This document shows, piece by piece, positions 17,046 to 25,607 of a stretch of DNA of 41,116 bases; the stretch's first letter is position 1, and every line of letters starts with the position of its first letter. The stretch comes from Pseudomonadota bacterium (GTDB taxonomy: Bacteria; Myxococcota_A; UBA796; SXON01): positions 1 through 41,116 of the forward strand of contig JAUXQH010000083.1 in the NCBI GenBank assembly GCA_030685065.1, in the 5' to 3' direction. A program made the position numbers and the translations under genes. The notes under the pieces were generated by a model. That model saw only the letters and a list, made by a program, of their open reading frames with translations. It searched no databases and was not told the DNA's origin.

Positions 17046-18485
17046 TTACACGCTCCGGAGGCGACCGAGATCGCGCGGGTGGAAGGCCCCGGTCGACAAG
17101 CCGCACGCGACGTAGAGGGTGGCACCGAGCCCGATCTGCACGAGCACGTGCACGGGGGGGAGCAGGAGCAGCCCCGCGGCCATCGCCGCGGCGGGGATGG
17201 CGACCCGCATCAGGGTGTGTCGCAGCCGCATCCCGTTCACGAGCGGCGCGACCTGGGCGTACATCCACACGAGGAGCATCGCCTCGGTGAAAACAGTGGT
17301 AGCGGCCGCGCCCACGGCCCCCCACCTCGGGATCACGAACAGGTTTACACACACGTTCAACGCCGCGGCGTAGAACGCCCCGCGGGTGCCGTGGCCCTGG
17401 CGATCGAGCGCGGACAACGTCATCCCGTAGCTGTTGTTGAGGAAGCGCAGCGGCAACAGGGGAGCCAGCACGGCGAACGGCAAGGCGCTGGAGGCGAACG
17501 CGGGCCCACCCAGGAACACCATCAGCGGGCCGGCCGTGAGCACCCCTCCCACCGCCGCCGGGACGCTGATCGCGAGCAGGATGCGAGCGGCGAAACGGAC
17601 CTCGCTTCCGGCAAGATCGGCTCGCCCGACGTGCCGGGCCATGCGCGGGTAGAGCCCGGTCGACAAGGTGTCCGCCACGATCGGGAACAACGCGAGCAGC
17701 ATCACCGCGCCCCGGTACACGCCGACCTCCGCGTCCCCCCGGATCCACGCGAGGAGCAGCACGTCCACGCCGAGGTAGATCTGGACGAACAGGGAGTTGA
17801 GGCCGAACGGGACGGCGGCGCCGATCAACCCGCGGACCTCCGTCCAACCCGTCGTGAGGGGCGGCGCGCTCATGCGACGGTAGCGGAGCCCGACGAACAG
17901 CAGCATCACGGCCGCATCGAGGACCTGGGCCACGAACACCGCGAGGACGCCGAGCTCGAGCCACAACAGCAGCACCGTGGCCAGGACCAGCACGGCGCGG
18001 CCGGCGAGGTTGCCGTGAACCGAGAGCCCCATGCGTCGGATCGCGTGGAAGTAGGAGATCGGCATGGTGGCGAGCGAGTGCAGGCCGACCGCGAGCGTCG
18101 CCAGCGCCGCGGCCACCACGACCTCGGCGCGCCCGTCCGCGAGCCAGACCCACCCGCCGATCGCGACGCCCGTCACCAAGGAGAGCAACGTCGAGGCGGC
18201 GAGCGCGGTCGCGACGTATCGGCCCGCGGAAGCCTCGTCCCGCGCGATCTCGCGCTTGATGAGCCGGTCCATTCCCAGGCTGGATCCAAACGACGCCAGG
18301 CCGACCAGGGTCGTGACATACCCATACACGCCGAAGCCCTCCACTCCGAGGGAGCGCATCAGCACGAGGTTCACGGCGACCCCCGACCCCATTCGAAAGA
18401 CCTGGATCGACGCCAGGGAGGCGAGGTTGCCTCCCCGAGCCTCCGGCTGCCCCGCGACGGGCTCAGCGAGCGACGACACGAGCAT
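17046..18485 (-). CDS. Wzx-type polysaccharide flippase
   Basis: An inner-membrane protein of 479 residues with about 12-14 hydrophobic helices, of the polysaccharide synthesis/MATE-like superfamily. It would flip the undecaprenyl-linked repeat unit to the periplasm. Features include an N-terminal QVFRMGSGVAVNLVL helix, LGVEGFGVYGYVTTLVG (the conserved early segment of Wzx and RfbX proteins), GMDRLIKREIARD in the first cytoplasmic loop, and later NSYGMTLSALDRQG. The start overlaps the end of the upstream Wzy-like gene by 23 bp and its stop is one base before the downstream glycosyltransferase, so the three genes form an operon. Sequence alone cannot show substrate specificity. Confidence 0.9.
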   Translation of the reverse strand: MLVSSLAEPVAGQPEARGGNLASLASIQVFRMGSGVAVNLVLMRSLGVEGFGVYGYVTTLVGLASFGSSLGMDRLIKREIARDEASAGRYVATALAASTLLSLVTGVAIGGWVWLADGRAEVVVAAALATLAVGLHSLATMPISYFHAIRRMGLSVHGNLAGRAVLVLATVLLLWLELGVLAVFVAQVLDAAVMLLFVGLRYRRMSAPPLTTGWTEVRGLIGAAVPFGLNSLFVQIYLGVDVLLLAWIRGDAEVGVYRGAVMLLALFPIVADTLSTGLYPRMARHVGRADLAGSEVRFAARILLAISVPAAVGGVLTAGPLMVFLGGPAFASSALPFAVLAPLLPLRFLNNSYGMTLSALDRQGHGTRGAFYAAALNVCVNLFVIPRWGAVGAAATTVFTEAMLLVWMYAQVAPLVNGMRLRHTLMRVAIPAAAMAAGLLLLPPVHVLVQIGLGATLYVACGLSTGAFHPRDLGRLRSV

Positions 18486-19824
18486 CCGTGGCCTGCCCCA
18501 CCACCGCGAGGCCGATCCCGAGCACCAGCCAGGCCATCGCGAACGTCAGCAGCCCGAGCGTGGCCGCCATCAACGCGAGGGCCGCGAGGCCGACCGCGAT
18601 CCCCAGCACCCGGCTCCGGCCTTCGGCATCGCGGGCCCCCACGAAGCCTCGTCGCAGGGTCGCCATCACCGTCACGAGGAAGATCGCGAGCGGCACGAGG
18701 CCCACGACGCCCTGCTCGCTGGCGATTTGAAGGTAGGTGTTGTGCGCGGGGCGGAGCGTGCCGGCCTGGGACACGAACCCCGTGGCGATCGGGAACATGC
18801 CCGGGCCCGCGCCGATGAACCAGTGATCGTAGAACAGCTGTACCCCCTGGTGCAGGAGCTCCGTCCGCTCGGTGAAGCTCGCGTCTTCGGCCGATCCTCC
18901 GCCGAAGAGCCGCTGCATCAGGAGGCCGAAGCGCGACATCGCGACCTCGACGTCGAGGACGAGCGGCGCGCCGGCGGCGGCCACGGCCGCGCACAGCACC
19001 AGCTCCCGGAAGCGGCGGCGCAGCAGGTAGAGGCAAGCCGGTGCGATCAGCGCCCCCACCACCAGGGCGGATCGGGAGCCGCTCGCCAGGACCGCCGCGG
19101 GGACGAGGAGGAGGAGGGCCATCCGGAGGGGACCCACCCCCCGCCCCGGGTCGTCGGCGAGGCCGCCGAGGACGAAAGGGCCGACGAGGAGCACCGTGGT
19201 CGCCCATTCGTTGGGATCCCCCATCGTGCCGGACGCGCGCGCGCCCGCAGGCACGGCGCCAGCGCTCCGGAGAGAGGAGAGCAGCACCAGGACGAGCCCG
19301 AGGCCCAGGACGCGGTACAGCGGCCGCAGCGGGGCCTCCCTGAGCACGGCGTACACCAGCGCCACCATCACGGTCATCATCGCCAGTCCGGCGAGGTCGA
19401 ACTGCCCGACCTCGATCGAGCCCGCCCAGGCGATGCAGAACGCCATCGTCGCCACCATTCCGACCATCGCACCCAACACGGGGTGCCAACGGACGGGGCG
19501 GGCCCCGCTCACGGCCGCGTGCACCGCCCACAGCGCCACGCCGGCCACGACGCTCAACTTGGAGGCGGTCACGGGGAGCCGGCCCACGTCCATCCCCGTC
19601 GCCCCGATGCGGTCGAACAAGATGCCCGCCCACATTCCGACGACGAGCAACCAGGGTTGGGCCGCGCCGAGGAACGCGACGCCGACACACACCACCGACA
19701 GGAGGGCGATGGCGGGCTGCAACGAGACGGCGAGCCCGACGAGGACGCCGAGGCCGGCGGAGCCAACTCCGGGGGTGCGCGCCAGACCGCCACGTGAGCC
19801 CGTCACGGCACGATCACGAACCAT
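18463..19824 (-). CDS. Wzy-like polymerase / O-antigen ligase family protein
   Basis: A polytopic inner-membrane protein (453 residues from ATG 19824) with roughly 11-12 helices and the Wzy_C signature: ASGSRSALVVGALI, then a large periplasmic loop (about residues 300-370) containing FYDHWFIGAGPGMFP and HNTYLQIASEQGVVGL. This family joins polysaccharide chains in the periplasm, either polymerising repeat units (Wzy) or ligating them to a carrier (WaaL). The next genes encode the flippase and a glycosyltransferase, which favours polymerase. The start is uncertain: ATG-ATG at 19905 is in frame but would add 27 non-hydrophobic residues. Neither start has a Shine-Dalgarno sequence, but the 19905 start follows an AT-rich promoter-like patch. 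Confidence 0.85.
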   Translation of the reverse strand: MVRDRAVTGSRGGLARTPGVGSAGLGVLVGLAVSLQPAIALLSVVCVGVAFLGAAQPWLLVVGMWAGILFDRIGATGMDVGRLPVTASKLSVVAGVALWAVHAAVSGARPVRWHPVLGAMVGMVATMAFCIAWAGSIEVGQFDLAGLAMMTVMVALVYAVLREAPLRPLYRVLGLGLVLVLLSSLRSAGAVPAGARASGTMGDPNEWATTVLLVGPFVLGGLADDPGRGVGPLRMALLLLVPAAVLASGSRSALVVGALIAPACLYLLRRRFRELVLCAAVAAAGAPLVLDVEVAMSRFGLLMQRLFGGGSAEDASFTERTELLHQGVQLFYDHWFIGAGPGMFPIATGFVSQAGTLRPAHNTYLQIASEQGVVGLVPLAIFLVTVMATLRRGFVGARDAEGRSRVLGIAVGLAALALMAATLGLLTFAMAWLVLGIGLAVVGQATDARVVAR

Positions 19825-19899
19825 TCGGAAACAAAGGCTGGAATCGCACAGATGCCCCGGGAGCGGCCCTACGTGTTCGCCGCGGTCCAGGAGGTCAAC

Positions 19900-19945
19900 C
19901 ATCATCTATTTTTATTGGAAGCACCTGAACTATTGCCAATCAGCC
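19900..19945. promoter_or_regulatory. AT-rich divergent promoter region
   Basis: The 147-bp gap between the divergent wzy-like and deacetylase genes holds one of the few AT-rich patches of the window (19903-19939). On the minus strand TTGGCA (about 19941-19936) lies 17-18 bp from an A-rich stretch around 19918-19911, which could direct the wzy-wzx-GT operon. No convincing plus-strand pair was found, though the deacetylase must start here too. Confidence 0.3.
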
Positions 19946-19971
19946 AGGCGGATCCCGCAATAGGTGGGCGG

Positions 19972-21021
19972 ATGCCTGCCTCTCCCCAGACGGCCTCCAC
20001 CGACCGGGCCTTCTCCGACCGGGCCTTCACCGACCCCGCCTTCGACAGCGGCGTGTTCACCCTCAGCCTCGACTTCGAGCTGGCCTGGGGCTCCCGCGAC
20101 ATCGCCCGTGACCTCCCCGCGCTGCTCCGGGCGGCCCGGGTCACGCGCCAACGGGTGTTCGACGCGCTGCTCGCGCTGCTCGACGAGCACTCGATCGTCG
20201 CGACCTGGGCGACCGTGGGGAGCCTGTTCCGCGCCGGAGCCACACGGGTGCGCGGCGTGCTGCACCCCGATGTCGTGCCGCCTCGGCACGCCTGGCGCGC
20301 CGCCCCCTGGTTCGACGGCGTCCCCGAAGGCACGGAGGCGGAGCACCCCGAGTTCTACGCTCGGAGCCTGGTCCTCCGCCTGCGGGACGCGGGGCAGGAG
20401 ATCGGGAGCCACAGCTTTTCCCACGTCATCTTCGGCGACCCCGGCTGCTCGCGCGAGACCGCCCGGACCGAGCTCGCGCGGTGCGTGGCCGAGGCCGCGG
20501 AGCTCGGCATCTCGCTGCGCTCGTTCGTATTTCCTCGAAACGTCCAAGGCCACGGCGACCTCCTGGCCCAGCACGGCTTCACGTGCTGGCGGGGCCTCGA
20601 GCCCGCCTGGTATCGGCATCGCGCCGTTCCGGGCGTCGTCGGCCGTCTCGCCCACCTCGCGGACGTGGCGCGGGCGGCCCCGCCCCCCACGGTGATGCCG
20701 TTCCGGGACCCTCACGGGCTCTGGTGCATCCCCGCGTCGGCCTCGTTCCTCCCCATCGACGGTTCGCGGCGCTTGATCCCCGTCTCCCGCCGGGTGGAGC
20801 GCTGCCTCGTCGGGCTCGAACGGGCCGCGCGGGAGCGGCGGATCTGTCACCTCTGGCTCCACCCGATCAACCTCGCGGGCACGGCCGAAGGCGACCCCGA
20901 ACGGATGCTCGGCGGGCTCCGGACCGTGCTGGCCCGTGCGGCGCAGCTTCGCGACGGCGGCTCGCTCGAGATCCTCCCGATGGCAACGGTCGCCGCGCGC
21001 GCGGCCGCGAGCGTGTCATGA
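19972..21021 (+). CDS. Polysaccharide deacetylase (CE4/NodB-like)
   Basis: A 349-residue protein of the polysaccharide deacetylase family, metal-dependent enzymes that remove N- or O-acetyl groups from sugars. The core begins FTLSLDFELAWG (Asp34 as likely metal ligand/base) and contains GSHSFSH, whose His147 and His151 give the HxxxH metal site. FVFPRNVQGHGDLL and CHLWLHPINLAG resemble later family motifs. No signal peptide or membrane helix is visible, so it may act in the cytoplasm on the lipid-linked unit or sugar precursor. The ATG at 19972 follows AGGTGGGCGG; the frame opens upstream to 19852. The stop overlaps the next start as ATGA, so translation of the two is probably coupled. Confidence 0.85.
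   Translation: MPASPQTASTDRAFSDRAFTDPAFDSGVFTLSLDFELAWGSRDIARDLPALLRAARVTRQRVFDALLALLDEHSIVATWATVGSLFRAGATRVRGVLHPDVVPPRHAWRAAPWFDGVPEGTEAEHPEFYARSLVLRLRDAGQEIGSHSFSHVIFGDPGCSRETARTELARCVAEAAELGISLRSFVFPRNVQGHGDLLAQHGFTCWRGLEPAWYRHRAVPGVVGRLAHLADVARAAPPPTVMPFRDPHGLWCIPASASFLPIDGSRRLIPVSRRVERCLVGLERAARERRICHLWLHPINLAGTAEGDPERMLGGLRTVLARAAQLRDGGSLEILPMATVAARAAASVS
19999..20043 (+). repeat. Three 15-bp tandem units in the deacetylase N-terminus
   Basis: Three consecutive 15-bp units (19999-20013, 20014-20028, 20029-20043) encode TDRAF, SDRAF and TDPAF. The first two differ at one base. They lie before the catalytic domain, in a segment likely to be disordered. Confidence 0.9.
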
Positions 21022-22952
21022 ACCTGGCGGCACTCCGCGCGTGGCGGGACGCCGCGCCGGGCTTCATTCGTCGCCAGGCGAAGACCATCGGACAGGTCGA
21101 GTTCGGCTGGGCGCATCCGAAGCAGGTGAGCTTCGTGTTCGGGTGCCAACGCTCGGGAACCAAGATGCTGATGCGGATCCTGGACCGGAGCCCGGCCACC
21201 CGCATCTTCCACGAAAATCACATCACCGCCTTTCACGACTTCCAGCTCCGGTCCGACTACGTCCTGCGCGCGCTGGTGCGGCTGAACCCGGCCCCGAGCC
21301 AGATCTTCAAGCCGATCTGCGACAGCCACCAGGCCGACCGCTTGTTGAGCCGCTTCCCCACCGCGCGCGGGCTCTGGGTGTACCGTCACTATGACGACGT
21401 TGCCAACTCGGCCTCGGAGAAGTGGGGGCAACATCAGTGTGATGTGGTCACCGCGGTCGCCGCCGGGGATCTCGGCGCGTGGGGATGGCGCACCGAGCGT
21501 GTCCCCGCGTCGGTCGTCGCGGACATCCGTCGGGTCCACCGCGCGGACCTGGGCGCGGACGAGGGTGCGCTGCTCTTCTGGTACCTGCGCAACGCGTTCT
21601 TCTTCGAGCTGGGGCTCGACCGGCATCCGCGCGTGCGGCTCGTCAACTACGAAGACCTCGTGTCGCGCCCCGAGGCCGCGTTCGCGGAGGTGTTCGCGCA
21701 CGTCGGCGCCCCGTTCGAGCACGCGTTCCTCGAGCGTGTCCACGCCTCCTCCGTGGGGCGGAAGGAGCCGCCTCGCGCGAGCCCCGAGATCCGGGCCTTG
21801 TGCGCCGATCTCCTGGCTCGCCTCCACGCGTGGGCGCCCGCGCCGCCGCCCGCCGAGCACGTCCCCTCCCCGCTCCTCGTGCTCACCAACGCCCTCGGGT
21901 CGGGCGGCGCGGAGCGCTACGCCGTCACGGTGTCGAATTGGGTCGCCGACCGCGGCGGTGACGTCGTGATCGCCGCGGCGCCCGGCGTGCTCGCGGCCGA
22001 TCTCTCGCCCCTCGTCTCGTTCGTCCCCATCTCGTACGTGGGCTTCCGCTCCAGCGTCCCCCGCGCCGCGGTGCAGGTGCGGGCCCTCGTACGCGCCCGG
22101 CGCCCCGCCGCGATCCTGACCAACTCATTGGTCGTGACGTGGGTGGCACGCGCGGTGCGGGGCCGCGGAGGCGCGCCGGTCATCGCGATCGCGCACGGGT
22201 GGCCCGATCGCCGTTACCGCTTCGTCGGGCCGCTCATCCGGGCCGCGGACAAGGTGGTGGCGGTGTCGCCCGCGGTGAAGGCGAAGCTGGTCGCGGCGGG
22301 GCTCGACGACGCGCGTTGCGAGGTCATCTCCAACGGCGTGGATTGTGCCCCGTTCGGCGCCCGGAGCGGCGACACACGAGCGGCCGCCCGGGCGGCGATG
22401 GGCGCGGGCCCCGCGGACGTCCTGGTGGTCAACCTCGGGCGCCTGGTCGCCCAGAAGGCCCATCAGCACATCCTCGCGGTGGCCTCCGACCTGCGCGAGC
22501 GCCACCCTCGGCTCCGCTACGCGATCGTCGGGCCCGGCCCACGCGCGGAGGAGCTCGAGGCGAGCGTTCGCGCGGCGGACCTGACGAACCACGTGCGCTT
22601 GCTGGGCTTTCGCTCGGACATCGCGGATCTGCTCGGCTCGGCGGACATCTACCTGTCCTGCTCCGATTGGGAGGGCATGCCGCTGTCTACGATCGAGGCC
22701 ATGGCGTCGGGGCTGCCCATCGTCGCCACGGCAACCGAGGGGACCGCGCAGCTGTTGACAGAAGAATGCGCCGTGCTCGTCCCCGTCGGTGGCACCGCGG
22801 AGATCGCGCACGCCCTCGATCGGCTCGCCGCGGACGGCGCGCTGCGTACGCGCATGGGGGCCGCGTCCCGGCAGCGTGCCCTCGCCTCCTTCGGCCACGA
22901 CCGGATGGCGCGGGAGCTGATGGGGCTGATGGCGCGCATGGCGGCCGAATGA
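21018..22952 (+). CDS. Fused sulfotransferase-glycosyltransferase
   Basis: A 644-residue two-domain protein. Residues about 35-270 are a PAPS-dependent sulfotransferase: the 5'-phosphosulfate loop FGCQRSGTKMLMRILD (41-56), the 3'-phosphate motif VYRHYDDVANSASEKW (121-136), and VNYEDLVSRPEAAF (209-222). A short Ala/Pro linker (272-285) leads into a GT4 glycosyltransferase (286-644) with TNALGSGGAERYA, VNLGRLVAQKAHQH, AIVGPGP, VRLLGFRSDIADLL and EX7E as EGMPLSTIE. No signal peptide is present, so both reactions are expected on the cytoplasmic side, adding a sugar and a sulfate to the repeat unit. The frame runs through the junction with no stop. The start overlaps the deacetylase stop by ATGA. 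Such a fusion is not one I recognise as common. Confidence 0.88.
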   Translation: MNLAALRAWRDAAPGFIRRQAKTIGQVEFGWAHPKQVSFVFGCQRSGTKMLMRILDRSPATRIFHENHITAFHDFQLRSDYVLRALVRLNPAPSQIFKPICDSHQADRLLSRFPTARGLWVYRHYDDVANSASEKWGQHQCDVVTAVAAGDLGAWGWRTERVPASVVADIRRVHRADLGADEGALLFWYLRNAFFFELGLDRHPRVRLVNYEDLVSRPEAAFAEVFAHVGAPFEHAFLERVHASSVGRKEPPRASPEIRALCADLLARLHAWAPAPPPAEHVPSPLLVLTNALGSGGAERYAVTVSNWVADRGGDVVIAAAPGVLAADLSPLVSFVPISYVGFRSSVPRAAVQVRALVRARRPAAILTNSLVVTWVARAVRGRGGAPVIAIAHGWPDRRYRFVGPLIRAADKVVAVSPAVKAKLVAAGLDDARCEVISNGVDCAPFGARSGDTRAAARAAMGAGPADVLVVNLGRLVAQKAHQHILAVASDLRERHPRLRYAIVGPGPRAEELEASVRAADLTNHVRLLGFRSDIADLLGSADIYLSCSDWEGMPLSTIEAMASGLPIVATATEGTAQLLTEECAVLVPVGGTAEIAHALDRLAADGALRTRMGAASRQRALASFGHDRMARELMGLMARMAAE

Positions 22953-22963
22953 GACACTCCATC

Positions 22964-24364
22964 CTACGAGCCCGGCCGGAGCAGTACCGTCTGTACCGTC
23001 TTGAGCAGGATGAGCCCGTACAACGCGGGGCTCATCTCCTGGATCGCGTAGAGCTCGTAGCAGAGCTTCTCGGCGGCGTCCTCGTCGGTGGCTCCGTATC
23101 GGTACTCGACCTGGGCCCAGCCGGTGACGCCCGGCTTGACGGAGAAGCGGAGCGCGTAGAAGGGGATGCGCTCCTTGAGCTGCCGCACGAAGTGCTCCCG
23201 CTCCGGCCGGGGGCCGACGATGGACATGTCGCCGCGCAGGACGTTGTAGAACTGGGGGAGCTCGTCGATGCGAGAGCGGCGCAGGAACCGCCCCACGCGG
23301 GTCACGCGGGGGTCGCCGCTTCCTTGCGACCACACCGCGCCGGAGCTCGCCTCGGCGTCCTGTCGCATCGTCCGGAGCTTGATGATCGCGAAGGGCCGCT
23401 CGCCCTGACCAAGCCGCTCTTGCAGGTAGAAGGCCGGCCCCTTCGATTCGAGCCGCACCGCCGCCGCGGCGATGGCCACGACGGGCGCGGAGAGGACCAC
23501 GCCTACCAGGCCGATGACGATGTCGGCCAACCGGAAGGCGGCGGCCGCCAGCCGGCGCGTGCCGACGAATTCGGGGCCGAAGATCAACCACCTCTCGGGA
23601 AGATGGAGGATGGGAACCTTTCCCATGAGCCGGGTGTAGATGGTCGGCATGTCCTCGATGCGGACGCCGCGCGCCTTGCAGGCGAGGAGCTGCCTGGCGA
23701 TCTCGCTGCTCGCGTCACCCGGGAGCGCCACGACGATGAGCTCGATGCCGTGGGCACTCACCACCGCCTCGAGCTCGGCGGCGGTCCCGAGGAGCGGCGC
23801 CGACGGCGCGACCTGGAGGCCCTCGCCGCGTGGGTGGTCGACGAAGCCGGCGACGTCGTAGACACGATCGTGGTCCGGGTGGGCCCGGACGGCGGCGACG
23901 AATTGGTGGGCGGCCCGGCCCGTGCCGATCACCAGCGTCTTGACACGGAACGGCGGCCGCGGGCTCAGCTGGCCCAGCGCCGCGCGCCAGGCGGGCAGGA
24001 GCACGACGAGGCCCAACGCCGTGAGGCCCGACAGGTCGCGGCCCCACGATCCCGCGGGCACCACCGCGTAGATTGCGCACTGGAAGAGCATCGCCAGGAC
24101 CACGGCGGTCCACAGCCGCAGGAGCTGACGCATGCGGCGGAAGTCGAGCGAGGAGTTGTAGGCGTCCATGACGTACAAGGCGATCAGCGTCGAGCCGACG
24201 AGGAGGCAGGGGCTCAGGGCATTCCAGACGCCGAAGCCGGGCGGATCGGCGCCGAGCGCGGAGACCGCCGCGTGTGTCAGGTAGACCACGACCAACGCCA
24301 CGAGCATGTCACCGAGCGCGGAGTGGAGCTGCCGCGGGGTGTACGGAATTCCAAAGATCCTCAT
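22964..24364 (-). CDS. Polyprenyl-phosphate hexose-1-phosphate transferase (WbaP/WcaJ type)
   Basis: The initiating enzyme: it transfers a sugar-1-phosphate from a UDP-sugar to undecaprenyl phosphate at the inner membrane. The 466-residue protein has four N-terminal helices (to about 130), a Rossmann-like CoA-binding-type domain (TLVIGTGRAAHQFV near 140), a fifth hydrophobic segment near 285-305, and the catalytic bacterial sugar transferase domain. That domain shows FAIIKLRTMRQDAE, VGRFLRRSRIDELPQFYNVL, GDMSIVGPRPERE and PGVTGWAQVEYRYG, all family hallmarks. The ATG at 24364 overlaps the upstream glycosyltransferase stop (ATGA); a GTG nine bases earlier is possible. It ends 11 bp from the convergent fusion gene. 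The first sugar (glucose, galactose or an amino sugar) cannot be determined from sequence. Confidence 0.93.
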   Translation of the reverse strand: MRIFGIPYTPRQLHSALGDMLVALVVVYLTHAAVSALGADPPGFGVWNALSPCLLVGSTLIALYVMDAYNSSLDFRRMRQLLRLWTAVVLAMLFQCAIYAVVPAGSWGRDLSGLTALGLVVLLPAWRAALGQLSPRPPFRVKTLVIGTGRAAHQFVAAVRAHPDHDRVYDVAGFVDHPRGEGLQVAPSAPLLGTAAELEAVVSAHGIELIVVALPGDASSEIARQLLACKARGVRIEDMPTIYTRLMGKVPILHLPERWLIFGPEFVGTRRLAAAAFRLADIVIGLVGVVLSAPVVAIAAAAVRLESKGPAFYLQERLGQGERPFAIIKLRTMRQDAEASSGAVWSQGSGDPRVTRVGRFLRRSRIDELPQFYNVLRGDMSIVGPRPEREHFVRQLKERIPFYALRFSVKPGVTGWAQVEYRYGATDEDAAEKLCYELYAIQEMSPALYGLILLKTVQTVLLRPGS

Positions 24365-25506
24365 CGGACGCACGCATGACCGGCGAGGGCGAGCTCCCGG
24401 TACACCTCCGCGGTCCCCGCCAGCATGTGTTCGGCCGTGAACCGCTTTTCGTAGGCGCTCCGGCCCGCCGCGCCCAGGGTTCTCCGCAGGTGGGGGGCGC
24501 CGAGGAGCCGGCGCAACGCGCGGCGCAGGCCGGCTTCGTCGCCGCGGGCCACGAGGAGGCCCGTGGTTTCGGGGACGACGGCCTCCCGCACTCCGCCCAC
24601 GTCCGACGCGACGACGGGCAGGCCCGCCCGCATCGCCTCGAGGATCGCGAGCGGAAAGCCCTCCTGGCGGCTGATCAGCGCGAACACATGGGAGGTCGCG
24701 AGCAACGCGGGGACGTCGCCGCGTGCCCCGAGCAGCGTCACGCGGCCGGCCAGCCCCAACTCGCGTACGGCGGCCGCGATCTGGGGGCGGTCGGGGCCGT
24801 CCCCGACGAGGCGCACCGAGAACGGGGCGTCGATGCCCGTCAGCGCCCGCAGCAGGAGGAGATGATCCTTGGGAGCCGCCATCCGGGCGACCATCGTCAG
24901 GATCGGCGGGCCGTCGGCGTCGGGCTGGGCCCGCTCGGGGCCGTCGACCACCCCGTTGTGCACCACGCGCACCTGGGAGTCCCGGGCCACGCGGTAGCGC
25001 ACCGCGATCTCCCGGTCGGCCTCGGAGACCACGATGAAGCGGCGTGTCCAGCGGGATGCGACCGCCTCGACCGGGATGGCCATCACCTTTCGGGGCCAGG
25101 AGAGGCCGTCGGAAAACGACCAGGCGTGCGCGGTGTGGATCGCGGGGACGCCCTCGGCGCGCGCAGCGAGGCGGCCGAGCAGCCCGGCCTTGGAGCTGTG
25201 TGTGTGCACCAGGTCCGGCCGGACCTTCGCGACGATGGCCCGCAGCGCGCGAAGGGCGCGTCGGTCGGCCGTGGGCGACACACTCCGCCGGAGGTCCGGC
25301 ACCACGTCCACCGGAACACCCAAGCGACGAACCTCGCGTGCGAGGTACTCGTCGTCACCGACGACGACGTGGAAGGCGATCCGGTCTCTCAGCCCCCGAA
25401 CCAGATCGAGAACATGAACCTGAGCTCCGCCGGGCTCCCCACGCGTGATGACCAACAGAACACCAGGCAACCGACCTCCCCGAGCAATCGAAAACCGAAT
25501 CCTCAT
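24361..25506 (-). CDS. GT4-family glycosyltransferase
   Basis: A 381-residue GT-B glycosyltransferase. The N-lobe has VLLVITRGEPGGAQVHV, LVHTHSSKAGLLGRLAA and IHTAHAWSF, resembling family members that add the second sugar after a WbaP/WcaJ-type initiator. The C-lobe shows PILTMVARMAAPKDH, VRLVGDGPDRPQI, VTLLGARGDVPALL and EX7E as EGFPLAILE, then ASDVGGVREAV. The first 13 residues before VLLVITRG are basic and may not all be translated; no strong Shine-Dalgarno sequence marks the ATG at 25506. The coupling to the initiating transferase (ATGA overlap) supports a role early in repeat-unit assembly. An AT-rich patch (25507-25540) upstream probably holds the promoter. Confidence 0.9.
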   Translation of the reverse strand: MRIRFSIARGGRLPGVLLVITRGEPGGAQVHVLDLVRGLRDRIAFHVVVGDDEYLAREVRRLGVPVDVVPDLRRSVSPTADRRALRALRAIVAKVRPDLVHTHSSKAGLLGRLAARAEGVPAIHTAHAWSFSDGLSWPRKVMAIPVEAVASRWTRRFIVVSEADREIAVRYRVARDSQVRVVHNGVVDGPERAQPDADGPPILTMVARMAAPKDHLLLLRALTGIDAPFSVRLVGDGPDRPQIAAAVRELGLAGRVTLLGARGDVPALLATSHVFALISRQEGFPLAILEAMRAGLPVVASDVGGVREAVVPETTGLLVARGDEAGLRRALRRLLGAPHLRRTLGAAGRSAYEKRFTAEHMLAGTAEVYRELALAGHACVR

Positions 25507-25607
25507 CAGGTAAATCCGGATATTTATGGGACAATCACTCGACGAATCGGCTGCGGAGCCTACGGTTGGGCCGCTGCTGTTCGGCGAGGCGACGGCCGGA
25601 GCGGCGG

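Noticed and set aside
16731..18818. Plus-strand open frame of about 700 codons, rich in His, Arg, Gln and Glu
   Set aside because: It is antisense to the wzx and glycosyltransferase genes, which have clear family motifs; composition is that of a complement of GC-rich coding DNA.
22139..24379. Plus-strand open frame running across the end of the fusion gene and opposite the initiating transferase
   Set aside because: It overlaps two well-supported genes and shows no protein motif.
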